64,000 nucleotides of DNA from Anaerolineales bacterium (lineage in GTDB: Bacteria; Chloroflexota; Anaerolineae; 4572-78; J111): assembly GCA_020634855.1 (NCBI GenBank), contig JACKAU010000003.1, positions 372,001 to 436,000 of the forward strand. The letters run 5' to 3'. The position numbers and the translations under genes are program-made. Shown one piece after another: positions 41,547 to 49,826 of the stretch. How positions within the stretch are numbered: the stretch's first letter is position 1; every line of letters starts with the position of its first letter. The notes under the pieces are model-generated. The model was not told the DNA's origin and ran no database searches. It saw only the letters and a program-made list of their open reading frames with translations.

Positions 41547-41991
41547 ATGGTCCCGCTGGCGGCAGTTGTCGCCGGCCGAGCGGCGGGTCTTCATAGAGGC
41601 CCTGCTGCTGCTGCCGGTCCTGGCGTTGGGGTTGCGGCTGCTGGGGCTGCGGCGAACCCAAGCTGGGCTGGCCCGTTTCAGCCGGCCCGGTGCGCCGCCG
41701 GCCCAACCGATCCCGGACGCCCAACGGCTGGCCTACCTGGTCCGGACCGCGGCCGCCCACGGCCTCTACCGGGCCACCTGCCTGCCCCAAGCCCTGGCCG
41801 TCTGGTGGCTGCTACGCCGCCAGGGCCTGACCGGCGAACTGCGCATTGGCGTGCGCAAAGCGGCCGGCCAATTCGCAGCCCACGCTTGGGTGGAATATCA
41901 GGGCCTGGTCTTGAACGACCGGCCCGATGTGGCCCACCACTTCGCCCCCATTACCCCAACGACGGGCTTACCTCAGGGACGGTCACTATGA
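41539..41991 (+). CDS. Lasso peptide leader peptidase (B2, transglutaminase-like)
   Basis: A 150-residue transglutaminase-fold cysteine protease that removes the leader. I start at ATG 41539 (MTKWSRWRQLSPAERRVFIE). Catalytic Cys is in YRATCLPQALAVWWLLRRQG, His in FAAHAWVEYQG and Asp in VLNDRPDV, the Cys-His-Asp triad of lasso B2 proteins. Its stop overlaps the start of the synthetase gene (ATGA at 41988). Confidence 0.92.
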   Translation: MTKWSRWRQLSPAERRVFIEALLLLPVLALGLRLLGLRRTQAGLARFSRPGAPPAQPIPDAQRLAYLVRTAAAHGLYRATCLPQALAVWWLLRRQGLTGELRIGVRKAAGQFAAHAWVEYQGLVLNDRPDVAHHFAPITPTTGLPQGRSL

Positions 41992-43916
41992 GCGGTATCG
42001 CCGGTATTTTCAATCGGGACGGCCGGCCGGTGGAGCCGGAACTGTTGAGCCGTATGACCGACTGCATTGCCCATCGCGGCCCGGATGGCATCAACCATTG
42101 GCTGGCCGGACCGGTGGGATTGGGGCACGCCATGCTGTGGACCACGCCGGAGTCGCTTAATGAGCGTCAGCCCTTATTGGATGAAACCGGCCAACTGTGC
42201 CTGGTACTCGATGGGCGAGTGGATAACCGCCAGGAGCTGATTACCGCGCTGGCAGCCAATGGCTTTAGACTGGGCACCGATACCGATGCCGAGCTTGTGC
42301 TACGGGCCTACCAATGCTGGGGGGAAGCCTGTCCGGAAAAGATCATCGGTGACTTTGCTTTTGTGATATGGGACGGACATGAACAGCGGCTGTTTTGCGC
42401 CAGGGATGCCTTAGGGATAAGACCTTTTTATTACTTCACCAATAGACGCGTGTTCCTATTTGGCTCTGAGCTTCACCAGCTTTTTGAGCATCCGGCTGTT
42501 AATCACGAGCCTAACGAAGGGATGCTAGCCGAGTTTCTAGCCGATGCTATTACCAGTTTGTCAGAAACGTTTTATCGAAATATCTTCCGTTTACCTCCTG
42601 CACATTGCTTAATCGTCCAGCCGGGGAAGGTGCATAAGAAGCAGTACTGGGATATCGAATCTGTTAAGAGAATCTATTATCGAACCGATGCTGATTACGC
42701 TGAGAATTTCTTTCAATTATTTAAAGAGGCAGTGGGCTGTCGACTTCGAAGTTTTGGCTCAGTCGGGGCAGATTTAAGCGGTGGGCTTGACTCCTCGTCT
42801 GTCGTTGCAATGGCTCAAATTCTCTACCAGAAGGACGCTATAGACCAGACGGGCTTTGAGTCGTTCTCGTTAGTCTTTCCCGGATTAAAGTGCGATGAAA
42901 GTAATTACATTCAAAAGATTATTCATAGATATAAAATTCCGTCGAATACACTGCTCCCCCAAATTGTTCCGCTGTCCCACTACCTTAATGAATTGCAACG
43001 ATATCAAGACTTTCCGGGCTATCCCAATGGGGCCATGATGGAGTCGTTTTATCGTTTGGTCCGAACCAAAGGTTGTCACGTAATTTTGACCGGGTTGGGC
43101 GGCGATGAGTGGTTTAGCGGCGCCAGGTATTTCTATTCCGACTTGCTCCAAAGGCTGCGGTTAAGGTCTCTAGTACGTCAGGTCAATTATGATTATCAGT
43201 ACGGTGGAGCAGCTTTTTGCTTTAACAGAATTCTTCGTTTTGGCCTGTGGCCGTTGGTTCCCCAGACTGGTCGCCGATTGATTAGGCGAGGAATGGGCCG
43301 ACCTGAGCTTCCTTATTGGCTTGAACCTGCATTTGCTCGTCGCACGCAGTTGCTTGAACGTATAACGATTAGGCATGGGAAAACAAAACAGTTTTCGAGT
43401 ATTGCCCAACGTGAGTTGTATAACACGCTAACTAGTGGCTGGCAAATCCACGCTCATGAAATGCGGGACCGCTCATATGCCCGATTTGGCATCGAAGGAC
43501 GCCACCCTTTCCAGGACCGTCGGATAGTCGAGTTTGCCCTGAACCTGCCTGAGGATCAACGCCAGCGTCAGGCTTTTACAAAATTTGTGGTTCGCCAGGC
43601 AATGGTGGATATTCTGCCGAATGAAATTAGACAGCGCCTAGACAAAGCAAACATGTCACATATCTTTGTCGAATCCCTGCAAGATCCAAATGTCCAAAAT
43701 GTGTTAGCTTCACTCCAATTAGAAGAGTTGGGTTGGTTACAGGTAAATCAAGGCCACCATATGCTTAAAAATCTGAAGCAGGTTTATCAGGCTTCTACAA
43801 ATACTCCTCATATATGGGCCTTGTGGATGATCGTAGGTATTGAACTGTGGGTAAGAAAATTTTACCTGAGCCTAAAAGATAATATGTTCGACCCCCAGAA
43901 TATATCTATCACTTGA
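41988..43916 (+). CDS. Lasso peptide cyclase (asparagine-synthetase-like, C)
   Basis: A 642-residue asparagine-synthetase homolog that adenylates the ring Asp/Glu and closes the macrolactam. A glutaminase-like N-domain (SGIAGIFNRDGRPVEPELLS, with Ser in place of Cys2) is followed by the synthetase domain with SVGADLSGGLDSSSVVAMAQ (PP-loop SGGLDSS) and LTGLGGDEWFSG. A longer upstream frame to 41547 is a shadow of B2. GC is about 63% near the start but under 40% from roughly 42.6 kb, suggesting a mosaic gene. Confidence 0.92.
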   Translation: MSGIAGIFNRDGRPVEPELLSRMTDCIAHRGPDGINHWLAGPVGLGHAMLWTTPESLNERQPLLDETGQLCLVLDGRVDNRQELITALAANGFRLGTDTDAELVLRAYQCWGEACPEKIIGDFAFVIWDGHEQRLFCARDALGIRPFYYFTNRRVFLFGSELHQLFEHPAVNHEPNEGMLAEFLADAITSLSETFYRNIFRLPPAHCLIVQPGKVHKKQYWDIESVKRIYYRTDADYAENFFQLFKEAVGCRLRSFGSVGADLSGGLDSSSVVAMAQILYQKDAIDQTGFESFSLVFPGLKCDESNYIQKIIHRYKIPSNTLLPQIVPLSHYLNELQRYQDFPGYPNGAMMESFYRLVRTKGCHVILTGLGGDEWFSGARYFYSDLLQRLRLRSLVRQVNYDYQYGGAAFCFNRILRFGLWPLVPQTGRRLIRRGMGRPELPYWLEPAFARRTQLLERITIRHGKTKQFSSIAQRELYNTLTSGWQIHAHEMRDRSYARFGIEGRHPFQDRRIVEFALNLPEDQRQRQAFTKFVVRQAMVDILPNEIRQRLDKANMSHIFVESLQDPNVQNVLASLQLEELGWLQVNQGHHMLKNLKQVYQASTNTPHIWALWMIVGIELWVRKFYLSLKDNMFDPQNISIT

Positions 43917-43943
43917 ATTTTTTAGCCACTTAAGGAGTACATA

Positions 43944-44126
43944 ATGCAGCACCTCAACGAAATTCATAAGAAAAACAAGGAAAAAACTTCATATCGATCA
44001 CCTAATTTCGTGCAATACGGCAGCCTGGCCGAGTTGACCAAAGGTAACCAAGGAACGGGCTCAGAAGCACATGGCACAAGGGAGCCAAATAATCCCACTC
44101 CCACTCCCCGAAGCAGCGGCGGATGA
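43944..44126 (+). CDS. Lasso peptide precursor (A)
   Basis: A 60-residue precursor with AAGGAG six bases before ATG. The leader of 33 residues has the recognition motif Y17-x-x-P20-x-F22-x3-G26 and ends AELTK with Thr at -2. The core begins GNQGTGSEAHGTREPNN and ends with a TPTPRSSGG segment, 27 residues. Gly1 and Glu8 would form an 8-residue ring. The Pro-rich tail lacks obvious large steric plugs other than Arg13 and His10. The stop overlaps the kinase start (ATGA). This is a strong precursor by motif and context. Confidence 0.9.
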   Translation: MQHLNEIHKKNKEKTSYRSPNFVQYGSLAELTKGNQGTGSEAHGTREPNNPTPTPRSSGG

Positions 44127-45076
44127 CTCTTTATAGGGTTTGTAATCTCATCTTCGAAAGCAATATTATTCTACCCGAGTTAGCACCAGTCATAGCCGAA
44201 AATCCAACTTACGTATTTCAATACTTGCCCGCCCAGATAGCTGTCTTAGAAAATAATGAATGGATTCACCAATGGTGTTTCCCAAATGGACAAGTTTGGC
44301 TTGACATTGGGAGGCACAAGAGTGGATACTTGCTGCGCTTTGCAGGCTTGGCCGATTTTTACGTAGCTCCTGACGAACAGGCGATTCGCTGTTATCCAGC
44401 GGCCGGCATACGGTTGGAAACCATCAGACATCTTTTGTTAGATCAGGTGATGCCCCTCGTACTCAGCCATCAGGGTAAGCTGGTGTTACACGCCAGCGCC
44501 GTGCAGACTCCGGTCGGAGCCATTGCTTTTGTCGGCCAAACCGGCCGCGGCAAATCAACGTTGGCAGCCGCCTTTGCCGCACAAGGATTTCCTCTGCTGA
44601 CCGACGACTGCCTTCTTTTGAACGGAAGCGGTGGCCAATTGTGGGGACTGCCCGCTTACTCTGGCGTCCGGCTGTGGGCTGATTCGATTAGGGTTCTGTT
44701 TGAACACGAGCCTATCTACACCGATGTGACTCATTACAGTGCCAAGAAGCGATTGCCTGCGGACAACAACCGGCTCCCTTATCATACCCAGCCCGTGCCG
44801 ATCCATAGATTATACTTCCTGATACCACCTGAAGAGTCGGCTCAGTCATCGGAGGTCAGTGTTACTCCGCTTTCAGCTAGAGAAGCCTTTATGGCTCTGG
44901 TTTCCTATGCTTTTAAGCTCGATATTACCGATCATGCTAGGTTGAAGGCGGAATTCTCGATGTTTAGTCAATTTGTAACCCTGCCTCTTTTTTACCACCT
45001 CGTTTTTCCCAGAGACTTTTCGAGGCTGCCGGTGGTGCAGGACGCAATTCTGGAAGATTTATGTCTGACCAGTTAG
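44123..45076 (+). CDS. HprK-like kinase of the lasso cluster
   Basis: A 317-residue HprK-type kinase. The P-loop is in VLHASAVQTPVGAIAFVGQT GRGKSTLAAAFAAQGFPLLT DDC. The N-terminal 110 residues resemble those of lasso kinases. Homologs in paeninodin-type clusters phosphorylate a C-terminal Ser of the precursor; the core here has a Ser-Ser pair followed by Gly-Gly at its end. It overlaps both precursor and exporter genes, so expression is coupled. Confidence 0.85.
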   Translation: MTLYRVCNLIFESNIILPELAPVIAENPTYVFQYLPAQIAVLENNEWIHQWCFPNGQVWLDIGRHKSGYLLRFAGLADFYVAPDEQAIRCYPAAGIRLETIRHLLLDQVMPLVLSHQGKLVLHASAVQTPVGAIAFVGQTGRGKSTLAAAFAAQGFPLLTDDCLLLNGSGGQLWGLPAYSGVRLWADSIRVLFEHEPIYTDVTHYSAKKRLPADNNRLPYHTQPVPIHRLYFLIPPEESAQSSEVSVTPLSAREAFMALVSYAFKLDITDHARLKAEFSMFSQFVTLPLFYHLVFPRDFSRLPVVQDAILEDLCLTS

Positions 45077-46905
45077 GTGTCCTTTTTACCAAACTCCGTG
45101 GCGCGACCGGCCAACTGCCCTATATTCCGCAGGCGCTGGGCTTGGTCTGGGCGGCCAGCCGGGGCTGGACCCTGGCCTGGCTGGGGCTGCTGATCATCCA
45201 AGGGCTGCTGCCGGCGGCCACGGTCTACCTAACCCGGGCCTTGGTCAACAGCCTGGCGGCGGCGGTGGCCGCCGGCGGGGGCTGGCCGGCCTTACAGCCA
45301 ACGGTGCTGTTGGCGGCACTAATGGCGGCGCTGTTGCTGCTGGAGACCCTGCTGGGCAGCGCGGCCGGCTGGCTGCGCACCATCCAAGCCGAACGGGTCC
45401 AAGACCATGTGTCGGCCCTGATCCACCGCCAATGCACCGCCGTTGATCTGGCCTTTTACGAAACGCCGGACTATTACGACCATCTGCACCGGGCCAAGGT
45501 AGAAGCCGGGGACCGGCCGCTGGCCCTGCTGGAAAATTTGGGGGCGCTGTTGCAAAACGGTCTGACCCTGGCGGCCATGGCCGCTATCCTGCTGCCGTAC
45601 GGCCTATGGCTGCCGGTGGCCCTGCTGGCCAGCACCCTGCCCGCTCTGGGCGTGGCCCTGCACTACAGCCTACGCCGGCACCGCTGGCGACTGCGAACCA
45701 CCGCCGATGAGCGACGGGGCTGGTATTACGACTGGCTGCTGACGGCCGGTGAAAGCGCGGCCGAACTGCGACTGTTTGGCCTGGGGCCGCACTTTCAGGC
45801 CGCCTTCCAGGCGGTGCGCCGCCGGCTGCGCACCGAGCGCTTTGAATTAGCCCGCTCGCAAAGCCTGGCCGAAGCCGCGGCCGGCAGCCTGGCCCTGCTG
45901 GTTACCGGCGGCAGCCTGGCCTGGATGGTGTGGCAGGTGCTGCAAGGGCAGGGCAGCCTGGGCGATTTAGCCCTTTTTTACCAGGCCTTCAACCAGGGCC
46001 AGCGATTAATGCGCTCGCTGCTGGCCAGGGTCAGCGATTTGTATTACACCATGCTGTTCCTGGGGCATCTATTTGATTTCTTGGCCCTCTCTCCCCAGGT
46101 GACCGACCCACCCCGGCCCGTACCGGTATCTACCCCGCGGACCGGCGGGGTCGGCCTCCGCTTTCGGGGGGTGACGTTTCGCTATCCCGGCAGCCAACGG
46201 GTGGCCCTCCAGAACTTTGATTTGACCGTGCCGGCCGGCCAGATTGCGGCCGTGGTTGGCCCCAACGGGGCCGGCAAAAGCACCCTGATCAAATTACTGT
46301 GCCGCTTTTATGACCCGGAGGCCGGGTCAATTGAACTCGACGGGCATGATTTGCGCCGCCTGCCGATTGAGACGCTGCGGCAGCAGTTGTCCGTGTTGTT
46401 TCAAACGCCGATCCACTACAACCTGACCGTGGCCCAAAACATCGCCTTGGGCCAGTTGGAGGCGGAACCGTCTCCGGCGGAGATCAGGGCCGCGGCTCGC
46501 GCCGCCGGAGCCGACGAACCGGTGGCCCGGCTGCCGCAGCAGTACGATACCCCGCTGGGCAAATGGTTTGCCGGCGGCGTGGAACTGAGCGGCGGCGAGT
46601 GGCAGCGGGTGGCCCTGGCCCGGGCCTTTTTACGCCAGGCCCCCGTGATCCTGCTGGATGAGCCGACCAGCGCCATGGACTCCTGGGCCGAGGCCGATTG
46701 GATGAAGCGCTTTCGCGGCCTGGCTGCCGGACGCACCGCCCTGATCATCACCCATCGCTTCACCACGGCCATGCAGGCCGATATCATCCACGTGATGGCC
46801 GGCGGCCAAATTATCGAGTCGGGCAGTCATCACCAACTACTGGCTGCCGGCGGGCGCTACGCTCAATCATGGCAGGCGCAACACGAACTAATAGTTAATA
46901 ATTAA
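45061..46905 (+). CDS. ABC transporter, lasso peptide exporter (D)
   Basis: A 614-residue ABC half-transporter: six transmembrane helices in residues 1-320, then the nucleotide-binding domain with Walker A GPNGAGKSTLIKLL, a Q-loop (LFQTPIHYN), signature LSGGEWQRVALARAFL, Walker B VILLDEPTSAMD and the switch His in ITHRFTTA. It would act as a homodimer to export the mature lasso peptide and give immunity. GC-rich again compared with the precursor and kinase. The last residues, LIVNN, run into an intergenic repeat. Confidence 0.92.
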   Translation: MSDQLGVLFTKLRGATGQLPYIPQALGLVWAASRGWTLAWLGLLIIQGLLPAATVYLTRALVNSLAAAVAAGGGWPALQPTVLLAALMAALLLLETLLGSAAGWLRTIQAERVQDHVSALIHRQCTAVDLAFYETPDYYDHLHRAKVEAGDRPLALLENLGALLQNGLTLAAMAAILLPYGLWLPVALLASTLPALGVALHYSLRRHRWRLRTTADERRGWYYDWLLTAGESAAELRLFGLGPHFQAAFQAVRRRLRTERFELARSQSLAEAAAGSLALLVTGGSLAWMVWQVLQGQGSLGDLALFYQAFNQGQRLMRSLLARVSDLYYTMLFLGHLFDFLALSPQVTDPPRPVPVSTPRTGGVGLRFRGVTFRYPGSQRVALQNFDLTVPAGQIAAVVGPNGAGKSTLIKLLCRFYDPEAGSIELDGHDLRRLPIETLRQQLSVLFQTPIHYNLTVAQNIALGQLEAEPSPAEIRAAARAAGADEPVARLPQQYDTPLGKWFAGGVELSGGEWQRVALARAFLRQAPVILLDEPTSAMDSWAEADWMKRFRGLAAGRTALIITHRFTTAMQADIIHVMAGGQIIESGSHHQLLAAGGRYAQSWQAQHELIVNN

Positions 46906-46929
46906 CAATTGATTATTGATTATTGATTA

Positions 46930-48228
46930 TTGATTATGAAAATAGTTGATGTTTTACGACGAATAACCGCCGACCACCGACCACCGACCACCGACCGGCA
47001 ACCGATGGCCGAGTCCCAACCCCCGGCCCCTGGCCCCTGCCTCCCAGCATTCCCGCCGGAAGTGCGGCTGCTGCTGGGCTGCGCCCGGACTGAGCTGACC
47101 GAGCACCGCCGGCGACAGGTGGCGGGGCTGCTGCGGCCGGCGTTGGATTGGGCCTACCTGGTTGAGTTGGCCGAGCAGCATGGCTTGACGCCGCTGCTTT
47201 ACCGCCATTTGGAGGCCATTGCCCCCTCGGCCATACCCAAACCGATCTTCGCCCAACTGTGGAGCCTATACCAGACCAACGCCGGCCGGAACATTGTGCT
47301 GACCAAGGAACTGCTGCGGCTGCTGGCCTTGTTGCAGGCCAACGATATCCCGGCCATTCCTTATAAAGGGCCGGCCCTGGCGGCGCTGGTGTACGGCGAT
47401 ATCAGCCTGCGCCGATTCACCGATTTGGATATTGTCACGCCCAAGCCGGCGGCCCGGCGGGCCAAAGCGCTGCTGGAAGCGAACGGCTATTACTACCCCG
47501 ACCGGTTAACCGACGCCCAAGAAAAGGCCTATCTGCAGTCGCGCAATCACCATCACTTCCAACTAAAGCGGGCTGATGACCGCATCGCGGTCGAACTGCA
47601 TTGGGACGTGGCTCCGCGCCACTTCTTTCCGGCCACCGAAGTCGACCGGATCTGGCAGCGGCTCGAACCGCTGCCCCTGCTGGGCGCGACCGTCAACAGC
47701 TTTGCTGCCGAGGATCTGCTGCTGCTGCTGTGCATGCACGGCGCGAAACATGGCTGGGCGGCCTTGGAATGGCTGGTGGGGGTGGCCGAACTGCTGCGGG
47801 TCAAGCCGGAGTTGGATTGGCCGCAGGCGCTGGCCCGGGCCGAGCAGTGGCATTGCCACCGCATGCTGCTGCTAGGGCTGCACCTGGCTCAAGTGTTGTT
47901 GGAGACGCCCCTACCGCAGCCGGTGCGGGCGGAGATCGCTGGCCGGCCGGGGCTGTACCCACTGGCTAACCGGATCGGCGCCGGGCTGTTTCAAGCCAAA
48001 GCAGCGCCGGCCGGCCGGCTGGGTCAGGTGCTCGACCCCATCCGCATCCAGATGAGCGCCCAAGATCGCCGGCGCGACCGGCTGCGCTACGGCCTGTCAT
48101 TGGTGACCGCCCCCACGGTCATCGAGTGGCGCGACCTGCCGCTGCCGCCGGCCCTATTCTTTTTATACCCGCTGCTGCGCCCGTTCCGCCTGGCCGCCAA
48201 ATACACGCTGAAGGCAATTGATAATTGA
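46930..48228 (+). CDS. Nucleotidyltransferase family protein of the lasso cluster
   Basis: A 432-residue protein of the nucleotidyltransferase type common in lasso and PqqD/HprK clusters. The core shows IPYKGPALAALVYGDISLRR FTDLDIVTPKPAARRAKALL (the metal-binding D-x-D) and an HHHFQLKRADDRIAVELHWD segment. The first 25 codons overlie a CGACCAC microrepeat, so the real start may be ATG 47005 (MAESQ). Homologs modify lasso peptides in some Firmicutes clusters. Last codons run into ATTGATAATTG repeats. Confidence 0.8.
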   Translation: MIMKIVDVLRRITADHRPPTTDRQPMAESQPPAPGPCLPAFPPEVRLLLGCARTELTEHRRRQVAGLLRPALDWAYLVELAEQHGLTPLLYRHLEAIAPSAIPKPIFAQLWSLYQTNAGRNIVLTKELLRLLALLQANDIPAIPYKGPALAALVYGDISLRRFTDLDIVTPKPAARRAKALLEANGYYYPDRLTDAQEKAYLQSRNHHHFQLKRADDRIAVELHWDVAPRHFFPATEVDRIWQRLEPLPLLGATVNSFAAEDLLLLLCMHGAKHGWAALEWLVGVAELLRVKPELDWPQALARAEQWHCHRMLLLGLHLAQVLLETPLPQPVRAEIAGRPGLYPLANRIGAGLFQAKAAPAGRLGQVLDPIRIQMSAQDRRRDRLRYGLSLVTAPTVIEWRDLPLPPALFFLYPLLRPFRLAAKYTLKAIDN

Positions 48229-48257
48229 CAATTGTTAATTGACAATTGTTAATTGAT
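48222..48257. repeat. ATTGACAATTGTTA tandem
   Basis: Two and a half copies of a 14-base unit built from GACAATTGTTAATT follow the nucleotidyltransferase stop. From there to 48410 no gene is seen. The stretch has a hairpin at GACCGGCCGG and a poly-T end (48388-48400) that may be a terminator for the lasso operon. Confidence 0.5.
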
Positions 48258-48410
48258 TTCTAACTTTTTCCCAACTTTATTTTGATGTTCTTCCAATCAA
48301 AACCCGATACACTAGCAATTGTATTGGACCAGCATCCCCACCGGGGGTTGCCGTGTCTGCAAACCCACCGGTTATGTCTACGATAGACCGGCCGGTTTTT
48401 AACAACCATG

Positions 48411-48501
48411 CTCTGTCGTAGCTTCCGCTCCGGAGATCGACATACACCGCCCACCCGCCCGGGGCCGCCACATTGACCAGGCCCAAATGGCGGAGCCTGC
48501 C
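48411..48501 (+). ncRNA. Conserved leader RNA element, copy C
   Basis: A shorter relative of copies A and B: CTCTGTCGTAGCTTCCGCTC then CGGAGATCGACATA, and a single GCGGAGCCTG box at 48490. It lies 155 bases before the second GMD-like gene. The GCTCCG/CGGAGC complementarity is kept although the surrounding sequence differs. Confidence 0.55.
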
Positions 48502-48614
48502 CGGCGAAGAATGAAGAATGAATAATGAAAAGCCGGAGCGACGGGACACACTGTCAAGACCTGACCTAATTGTCAATGATCCATTGTCAATGATCCATTA
48601 ACAAACGACCTTAC

Positions 48615-48657
48615 AACTCTATAAACTCTATTAACTCTATAAACTCTATTAACTCTC
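48615..48657 (+). repeat. Nine-base tandem repeat abutting a start codon
   Basis: AACTCTATA and AACTCTATT alternate four times and end AACTCTC directly before the ATG of the next gene at 48658. No Shine-Dalgarno sequence is present, so the repeat occupies the ribosome-binding region. Confidence 0.75.
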
Positions 48658-49668
48658 ATGAAACGCGCCTTAATTACCGGCATTACCGGCCAAGACGGTT
48701 CATATTTGACGGAATTTTTGCTCAGCCAGGGTTACGCGGTGGACGGCCTGACGCGCAACACGCAGCCGGCCAATACCACCCGGCTGAACCACCTGTTGGC
48801 CGGCAACGGAGCGCAGCCGCCGGCGCTGCGTTTGCACCAGGGTGATTTATTAAGCACCCGCCGGCTACGAGCGTTGATTGAGCAGGTTCAACCGGACGAA
48901 ATCTATCACCTGGCGGCCCCCAGCCGGCCGGGACCGGCCGCTGAACCGCCGGATTGGCGCGGCGATATCACGGTGCTGGGTACCCTGCATTTGTTGGAGG
49001 CGCTGCGCCGAAGCGGGACGCCGGCTAAATTCTTTCACGCCGCGTCGGCCGAGATATTTGGCCCGGCCCCGCCGCCCCAGAGCGAGACCACGCCGCTGGC
49101 CCCGGCCAGCCGGTATGCGGCCGCCAAAGGCCACGCCACCCGCCTAACCCGCATCTACCGGCAGCGCTACGGCTTATTTGCGGCCAACGGCATCCTGTTC
49201 AACCACGAGTCGATCCGCCGCAGCAACCGGTACGTCAGCCGTAAGATTACCCAGGCGGTGGCCGCCATTGCCACCGGCGAACAGTATTATCTTTATCTGG
49301 GGAATTTGAACGCCCGGCGCGACTGGGGCTACGCACCCGACTATGTGGCGGCCATGTGGCTGATGCTGCAACAACCGCAGGCTGACGATTTTGTCATCGG
49401 CAGCGGTCAGGCCTACACGGTCAAGGATTTTGTGGCCGCCGCGTTCGATTACGCCGGCCTCGACTGGCAGGCCCACGTGCGCTTCGACCCCCGGTTCTAC
49501 CGCCCCGGAGAAACCTATTGCCCCCAGGCCGATATCGGCAAGATTGGATCGGTCTTGGGCTGGCGACCGCGCACCTGCTTTCAAGCGTTAATCCGGTTAA
49601 TGGTCGATGCGGAGTTAAAACTCAAAGAATGTGCGTATCAACTAACCATTGATAATAGACAACTGTAG
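48658..49668 (+). CDS. GDP-mannose 4,6-dehydratase-like SDR enzyme
   Basis: A 336-residue paralog of the gmd product at 38802. It shares TGITGQDGSYLTEFLLSQGY, IYHLAAPSRP, AASAEIFGPAPPPQSE, RYAAAKGHATRL (Y-x-x-x-K) and ANGILFNHESIRR, but has many changes in the substrate loops (the QSHV stretch is replaced by PSRP), so it may act on another nucleotide sugar. The last residues, LTIDNRQL, are encoded in a repeat. It lies downstream of leader copy C and the 9-base tandem. Confidence 0.85.
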   Translation: MKRALITGITGQDGSYLTEFLLSQGYAVDGLTRNTQPANTTRLNHLLAGNGAQPPALRLHQGDLLSTRRLRALIEQVQPDEIYHLAAPSRPGPAAEPPDWRGDITVLGTLHLLEALRRSGTPAKFFHAASAEIFGPAPPPQSETTPLAPASRYAAAKGHATRLTRIYRQRYGLFAANGILFNHESIRRSNRYVSRKITQAVAAIATGEQYYLYLGNLNARRDWGYAPDYVAAMWLMLQQPQADDFVIGSGQAYTVKDFVAAAFDYAGLDWQAHVRFDPRFYRPGETYCPQADIGKIGSVLGWRPRTCFQALIRLMVDAELKLKECAYQLTIDNRQL

Positions 49669-49671
49669 GGC

Positions 49672-49772
49672 TTAAGATTGGTCCAGCTTCCTGACCGAGC
49701 CTGGATTATCACCAAAGTAGACGGCCTTTTTGAACCGCTTACTCGATCCAATAACGAAAACCGGACCAGTCT
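49672..49772. repeat. About 100-bp inverted-ended element, copy 1
   Basis: It starts AAGATTGGTCCAG and ends ACCGGACCAGTCT, with a CCTGACCGAG box and a TTTGAACC box inside. The same order of boxes occurs at 51622-51720. Both copies have complementary ends. It sits between the GMD-like gene and the hydrolase gene. Confidence 0.7.
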
Positions 49773-49826
49773 ATTGACCATTACATCTTACTACCAACAC
49801 CAAACGAACCAAGGATAGATAACTAG

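Noticed and set aside
41547..41987. N-terminal extension of the cyclase frame
   Set aside because: Pro/Arg/Ala-rich shadow of the B2 gene in another frame; the real start is ATG 41988, giving the normal SGIAGIF start.
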